Assembly (NCBI RefSeq): GCF_014646295.1 | Contig: NZ_BMNE01000002.1 | Coordinates: 1,179,440-1,243,439 of the forward strand | DNA length: 64,000 nucleotides | Direction: 5' to 3' | Origin: Nocardia rhizosphaerihabitans | GTDB taxonomy: Bacteria > Actinomycetota > Actinomycetes > Mycobacteriales > Mycobacteriaceae | Shown here: positions 60,110 to 64,000 of the stretch, piece by piece | Layout of the letters: each line of letters opens with the position of its first letter | Numbering within the stretch: the first letter of the stretch is position 1 | Position numbers and translations under genes: made by a program | The notes under the pieces: model-generated | Database searches by the model: none | What the model was told of the DNA's origin: nothing | The model's input: the letters and a program-made list of their open reading frames with translations, nothing else

Positions 60110-62305
60110 ATGCAACCAAACATCATCAAGGCCGGTCTCTGCTCCACCGTCTCCGCCGCGGTCGTGATCTCGCTGACCGGGCTCGTGCCCGGCCCGGCCA
60201 CCGCGGCGCCCGAGCCGGCCACCGGCGACCAGCTCCTGGGGAAGACGATCTTCCTCGACCCTGGTCATCAGGGGTCAGCGCATGCGGAGAACCTGGGCCG
60301 CCAGGTCGACAACGGCCGCGGCGGTACCAAGGACTGCCAGACCACCGGTATGACGTCGCTGAACGGCGTCCCCGAGCACACCATCAACTGGAATGTCGCC
60401 GAGCTGGTGAAGGCGTCGCTGCAGGCGCTGGGCGCCGATGTGGTGCTCAGCCGCGCCGACGACGAAGGCTGGGGCGGGTGCGTCGACGATCGTGCCCGCG
60501 CCGCCAATCAGTCCGGCGCCGCGGTCGCGGTGAGTATCCACGCCGACAGCGCGCCCGCCGACCAGCGCGGCTTCCACCTCATCGTGCCGCAACTGCCCAT
60601 CCCGGACTCGGCCGCCGATCTGGCGCAGTCCGGCCCCGGCCGCGCCGCGTCGACCGTGGTCCGCGACGCCTACCTCGCCGCCGGCTTCCCGGCCGCCACC
60701 TATGCCGGTGTCAGCAACGGCCTGCAGACCCGCGCGGATGTGGCCGGTCCGGCATTGACGCAGGTCCCGCTGGTGTTCGTGGAGATGGGCAACGGCGCCA
60801 ATCCCGAGGACGCCGCGCTGCTCGAATCGCGCGAGGGGCACCTGAAGCATGCGGTCGCCATCACGACCGGGGTGGTCGGCTTCCTGCTGAACAGGCCAAT
60901 CGGGGCCGCCGTGCCCGCGTTCGCGCCGGATTCGAAACCCACCCCCGGCCGGGTGCCCGCGTCGACCACCGCGCCGACGCCCGCCCAGGAGCCGCAGGTG
61001 GCGTCACCGTCGACCACTCGACCTGGCGCGGCTTCCACTTCGGCCCCGGAGTCCGGCGCGGCCCCCACCCCGTCCGGTGAATCCGCCGACGCGCCCGCTC
61101 CGACGCCGCGCCCTGCCACCACGTCGACATCGCCTGCCCCGGCCGGCACCGACGCGCCCGCCCCGGCTGACGGGAACACGCCTGCTCCGGCCGGCGCGCC
61201 CGCCCGAGCCACCGTGCCTGATCCAGCTGACGGAACTGCTCCGGCCGACATGTCTCCTCTGGCGGGCTCGCCTGCCCGAGCGAACGTGCCTGCTCCGACC
61301 CATGGACCTGCCTCCGCCGACACACCTTCTCCAGCCGCTCCGGCTGACTCGCCGGCTCCGGCAAAGCTGCCGGCACCAGCTGACTTGCAGGCTCCGGCCG
61401 GCGTGCCCGCCCCGGCCGACGCTCCGGCTCCGGCCAACGCGCCCGCTCCGGCTGACGTGCCCGCTCCGGCCAATGCTCCGGCTCCGGCTGACGGTCCGGC
61501 TCCGGCTGACTCGCCCGCTCCGGCTGACTCGCCCGCTCCGGCTGACTCGCCGGCTCCCGCAAAGCCGCCGGCACCAGCTGACTTGCAAGCTCCGGCCGGC
61601 GTGCCCGGCCCGGCCAACGCTCCGGCTCCGGCTGACGCTCCGGCTCCGGCCAACACACCCGCCCCGGCTGACGCCAACGCCCCTGCCCCCGCCGACGCCC
61701 CCGCTCCGGCCCCAACCCCCGCCGCCCCGCAGGCTCCCGCCGCATCCCCGGACCAGACCCCACCCACCGGCGACCAGCCGCCCGCGGCCGAGCCCACCCC
61801 GACCCCCACACCTGCACCCGCGCAGGCAGCCATCATCCCGGCCCGCGGCCCGATCGCGGCCGCCCCCGCACAGCACCCGATTGCCTCCGATCGCCTGCCG
61901 AGCGGTTCCAGCGGCCGTCTGACAGCCCCCGGCACCGATCCGGCTCCGGCCGATCAAGCCCCTGCCCAGCAGCAGGCCCCGAAGTCGCCGACCGGGTCGG
62001 CCGGTCAGCTGAAGGTCCCCGGCGGCACCGAAGTGCGCACCGCCGCGCCGGGCGCTCCCGAGGCGCCGTCGACAACCACTCCGCGCAAACGTGCCCCCGC
62101 CCCGAAGCCCAAGGCGACCCCGGATGCCCCGGCCGAGTCCGATTCCGAACTCGACCTGAGCGACCTCGGCGGCCCGATCCTCACCGTCATGAATCTGCTG
62201 ATGCCGCTGGCCCAGGCTCTCGGCATGGACAACGCCGCCATCACCAACCAGCTGATCAACCTGGCCTACACCCTGGTCGGCATGGTCTTCGGCCCGACGA
62301 AGTAA
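60110..62305 (+). CDS. Secreted N-acetylmuramoyl-L-alanine amidase with long Pro-Ala-rich region
   Basis: From ATG 60110, 731 residues. A signal peptide (MQPNIIKAGLCSTVSAAVVISLTGLVPGPATAA) is followed by an Amidase_3 domain: KTIFLDPGHQGSAH (Zn His), GVPEHTINWNVAELV (Glu), AVSIHADSAPADQRG (Zn His) and LVFVEMGNGANPEDA (catalytic Glu), as in Ami1/Rv3717. It cleaves the stem peptide from peptidoglycan. After about residue 275 comes a 370-residue Pro/Ala tract of PAPADxPAPANxPAPAD repeats, and a hydrophobic C-terminal segment (GGPILTVMNLLMPLAQALGM). An earlier ATG at 60068 would add 14 codons. The tract probably spans the cell wall. Confidence 0.9.
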   Translation: MQPNIIKAGLCSTVSAAVVISLTGLVPGPATAAPEPATGDQLLGKTIFLDPGHQGSAHAENLGRQVDNGRGGTKDCQTTGMTSLNGVPEHTINWNVAELVKASLQALGADVVLSRADDEGWGGCVDDRARAANQSGAAVAVSIHADSAPADQRGFHLIVPQLPIPDSAADLAQSGPGRAASTVVRDAYLAAGFPAATYAGVSNGLQTRADVAGPALTQVPLVFVEMGNGANPEDAALLESREGHLKHAVAITTGVVGFLLNRPIGAAVPAFAPDSKPTPGRVPASTTAPTPAQEPQVASPSTTRPGAASTSAPESGAAPTPSGESADAPAPTPRPATTSTSPAPAGTDAPAPADGNTPAPAGAPARATVPDPADGTAPADMSPLAGSPARANVPAPTHGPASADTPSPAAPADSPAPAKLPAPADLQAPAGVPAPADAPAPANAPAPADVPAPANAPAPADGPAPADSPAPADSPAPADSPAPAKPPAPADLQAPAGVPGPANAPAPADAPAPANTPAPADANAPAPADAPAPAPTPAAPQAPAASPDQTPPTGDQPPAAEPTPTPTPAPAQAAIIPARGPIAAAPAQHPIASDRLPSGSSGRLTAPGTDPAPADQAPAQQQAPKSPTGSAGQLKVPGGTEVRTAAPGAPEAPSTTTPRKRAPAPKPKATPDAPAESDSELDLSDLGGPILTVMNLLMPLAQALGMDNAAITNQLINLAYTLVGMVFGPTK

Positions 62306-62316
62306 CCGAGCGCACC

Positions 62317-62353
62317 CGAAGCCGCCGACTCCGCCCAGGAGCCGGCGGCTTCG
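62317..62353 (+). terminator. Terminator hairpin after the amidase gene
   Basis: CGAAGCCGCCG (62317-62327) pairs exactly with 62343-62353; an inner CTCC/GGAG extends the stem. It lies 12 bases after the amidase stop and just before the start of the CobW-like gene. Confidence 0.75.
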
Positions 62354-62376
62354 AGCGTTCGGGCACAATCGGCACA

Positions 62377-63405
62377 GTGATTCCTGTGGTGATCGTTGCG
62401 GGTTTTCTCGGGTCGGGGAAGACGACCCTGCTCAACTATCTGTTGCGCAACAACCGGGGCACCCGGATCGGCGTGGTGGTCAACGACTTCGGTGCGGTGA
62501 ACGTCGACGCGATGCTGGTGGCCGGGCAGGTCGACGCGATGGTGTCGCTGGGCAACGGCTGCGTGTGCTGCGCGGTCGACGTGTCCGAGCTCGACGACCT
62601 GTTCGCGCGCCTGGCACAGCCGCGCAGCGCCGTCGACGTGATCGTGGTGGAGGCCAGCGGGCTGGCCGAACCACGGAATCTGATCCGGATGGTGGTGGCC
62701 AACCCGAATCCGCGGATCGGGTACGGCGGACTGGTCGAGGTCGTCGACGCCGAGCTGTTCGGCGAGACCAGCGCCCAGCACCCCGAGCTGGTGACGCATC
62801 TGCGCCTGGCGGATCTGGTGCTGGTGAACAAGGCCGACAGGGTGCCGGCCGACGCGCTGGCCGCACTGCGCGAGCAGATCGCGGGCTGGGTGGGTCAGGT
62901 CCCGGTGTACGCGACGACCCACGGCCGCGTCGACCCCGGACTGCTGTTCGACGACCGCGAGCTCGAGCCGCCGAAGGTGGCCCAGCAGTTGAGTTTCGAC
63001 TCCCTGCTCGACGAGCACGACCACGATCACGACGACCCCGACCACCGGCACCTGCACGACGAATACGTCTCGGTGTCGTTCACCAGCAAGCGCCCGCTGA
63101 ACCCCCGTGCCCTGATCGCCTTCCTGGAGGACCCGCCACCGGGCCTGTTCCGCGCCAAGGGCTGCGTGGCCTTCGCGGTAGCGGGGGAGCGGCGCAAATT
63201 CGAGATGCACCTGGTCGGCAGACACGTCGTGTTCACGCCCGGTCCGTGGGCGCGCGGGGAGGAACGCGTGTCGAATCTGGTGCTGATCGGCTCCGGCCTC
63301 GACGCCGACGCGGCACTGGATCGCTTGCACGCCACCGTCTTCGATGGCGACGAACCGATGGACGAGCAGGCGATGCTCGGCGTGTGGCGCTACACCCCGC
63401 AGTGA
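62377..63405 (+). CDS. CobW/ZNG1-family GTP-dependent metallochaperone
   Basis: GTG 62377 begins MIPVVIVAGFLGSGKTTLLNYLL (Walker A GSGKTT). NDFGAVNVD, LGNGCVCCAVDVSELDDLF with the metal-binding CxCC, EASGLAEP and LVNKADRVPADA (NKxD) define the COG0523 GTPases. A His-rich loop (DEHDHDHDDPDHRHLHDE) and a CobW_C domain (LFRAKGCVAFAV) follow. These proteins deliver zinc or cobalt to targets during metal shortage. No Zur box was found upstream. It is convergent with moaE. Confidence 0.92.
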   Translation: MIPVVIVAGFLGSGKTTLLNYLLRNNRGTRIGVVVNDFGAVNVDAMLVAGQVDAMVSLGNGCVCCAVDVSELDDLFARLAQPRSAVDVIVVEASGLAEPRNLIRMVVANPNPRIGYGGLVEVVDAELFGETSAQHPELVTHLRLADLVLVNKADRVPADALAALREQIAGWVGQVPVYATTHGRVDPGLLFDDRELEPPKVAQQLSFDSLLDEHDHDHDDPDHRHLHDEYVSVSFTSKRPLNPRALIAFLEDPPPGLFRAKGCVAFAVAGERRKFEMHLVGRHVVFTPGPWARGEERVSNLVLIGSGLDADAALDRLHATVFDGDEPMDEQAMLGVWRYTPQ

Positions 63406-63408
63406 CGC

Positions 63409-63840
63409 TCAGCCGCAGGCATTGACCCATTCGGACAGGCCGTCGGCGAAGAGCTGCCGCTTCCAGATCGGCACCTCGTGCTTGATCCGATCGACGAGTT
63501 CGGCGCAGACGGTGAACGCTTCGGCCCGATGCGGCGCGGCCACCGCGACGACGATCGCCAGATCACCGATGGTGAGCGAACCGATGCGATGGGTCGCGGC
63601 GACCGGAAGCCCGTGCGCGGCGGCGACTTCGGCACAGATGGCATTCAGGAACCGCTCGGCCTGCGGGTGCGCGGAGTACTCCAGCGAGGTGACGGCCTGG
63701 CCGCTGTCGTGATTGCGCACCTTGCCGGTGAAGACGACGACAGCGCCGAATTCCGGTCCGTCGACGGCACTTTCGACGGCGATGGGATCGAGCGCCTGAT
63801 CGCTGATCGCGGTCAGGCGCACCGCGCCGTGGTCATTCAT
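63409..63840 (-). CDS. moaE: MoaE, large subunit of molybdopterin synthase
   Basis: 143 residues. MoaE motifs are FGAVVVFTGKVRNHDSG, TSLEYSAHPQAERFLNAI, AATHRIGSLTIGDLAIVVAVAAPHRAEAF and EVPIWKRQLFADGLSEWVN; the catalytic Lys pair (VPIWKRQ and GKVRN) is present. With MoaD it converts precursor Z to molybdopterin. It follows a Mog/MoaB-like gene, overlapping by 8 bases, as in other actinobacterial moa clusters. Confidence 0.93.
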   Translation of the reverse strand: MNDHGAVRLTAISDQALDPIAVESAVDGPEFGAVVVFTGKVRNHDSGQAVTSLEYSAHPQAERFLNAICAEVAAAHGLPVAATHRIGSLTIGDLAIVVAVAAPHRAEAFTVCAELVDRIKHEVPIWKRQLFADGLSEWVNACG

Positions 63841-64000
63841 GGTCGCCGCCTCCGGCTACTTGCGCGAGCAGATGGTCCAACAGTGGTTCCAGGACCGCGA
63901 TTCCGTCCTTCACCCCGCCCGGCGATCCGGGCAGGTTGACCACGACGGTGTGGCCCGCCAGCCCCGCGACACCCCGGCTGAGCGCGGCGAGCGGGAACTT
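63833..64000 (-). CDS. C-terminal end of a Mog/MoaB-type molybdopterin biosynthesis protein (partial)
   Basis: The minus strand from the window end reads KFPLAALSRGVAGLAGHTVV and VNLPGSPGGVKDGIAVLEPL, then LDHLLAQVAGGGDHE, stop at 63833-63835. The NLPGSPGGVKDGIxVLxPLLxHLL motif is the C-terminus of MoaB/MogA proteins (molybdopterin adenylyltransferase type). It overlaps moaE by 8 bases. Only 55 codons are in the window. Confidence 0.88.
   Translation of the reverse strand, partial: KFPLAALSRGVAGLAGHTVVVNLPGSPGGVKDGIAVLEPLLDHLLAQVAGGGDHE

Noticed and set aside
61004..62368. Long Gly/Arg/Ser-rich open frame on the minus strand opposite the amidase
   Set aside because: It is the mirror of the Pro-Ala-rich repeat region; composition is that of antisense codons and there is no start signal.

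Overview
The window is high-GC actinobacterial DNA from a mycolic-acid-containing lineage, most likely Nocardia. Support comes from an antigen-85-type mycolyltransferase, an Emb-type arabinosyltransferase, WS/DGAT wax ester/triacylglycerol synthases, an Rpf-domain protein, a class A beta-lactamase divergent from a LysR regulator, and a Streptomyces-type 'conservon'. The genus is inferred; no rRNA is present. Starts are often GTG or TTG, and many genes overlap by 4 bases.

Layout. 1-6.5 kb: end of an esterase gene, a decayed Ser/Thr kinase, a secreted mycolyltransferase and a large arabinosyltransferase (cell envelope). 6.5-12.8 kb: a LysR/beta-lactamase pair with an extra serine hydrolase, a TetR/RidA pair, an AraC regulator and an SGNH esterase. 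12.9-18.3 kb: a complete conservon, cvnA-D plus two cytochromes P450, the first of which lacks the ExxR arginine. 18.3-22.6 kb: acyl-CoA dehydrogenase with its TetR regulator, tRNA-Glu, another TetR and another AraC regulator.

22.8-45.6 kb is the most interesting part: a dormancy/hypoxia island matching the DosR (DevR) regulon of mycobacteria in content. It holds a phosphoribosyltransferase and a detached hydrolase (compare Rv0571c), a P1B ATPase with a hemerythrin-like tail, Hsp20, two WS/DGATs, PfkB, an Acg-type nitroreductase, a universal-stress-protein remnant, an erythromycin-esterase remnant (compare Rv2030c), a three-domain HAD/OtsB/GH65 protein (compare Rv2006), a flavodoxin, and a six-gene group-3b-type [NiFe] hydrogenase operon. 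Several promoters carry 15-bp motifs of the DosR-box form GGGNC-N4-GNC, often in tandem, and the hydrogenase operon has a nearly perfect one. DosR and DosS themselves are not in the window. The island is scarred by broken genes and IS5/IS3 fragments.

45.6-47 kb is a graveyard of CHAT, IS3 and LigD-polymerase fragments. 47.2-50.6 kb looks like a haem/redox-sensing system of HbpS-SenS-SenR type: a secreted GlcG/HbpS protein, a divergent NarL-type kinase and a response regulator, with a perfect 22-bp palindrome between the first two. 50.6-57.7 kb: a DM13 protein, a frameshifted flavodoxin, a small Rpf protein with a structured leader (candidate H-type pseudoknot), DoxX, a PucR regulator, two lipases, and an unlisted 38-residue peptide gene with a strong ribosome-binding site. 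57.7-64 kb: a CDF metal exporter with a palindromic operator, a YrhB-like protein, an ECF sigma factor, a cell-wall amidase with a long Pro-Ala tail, a CobW-type metallochaperone, and moaE with the end of a Mog/MoaB gene.
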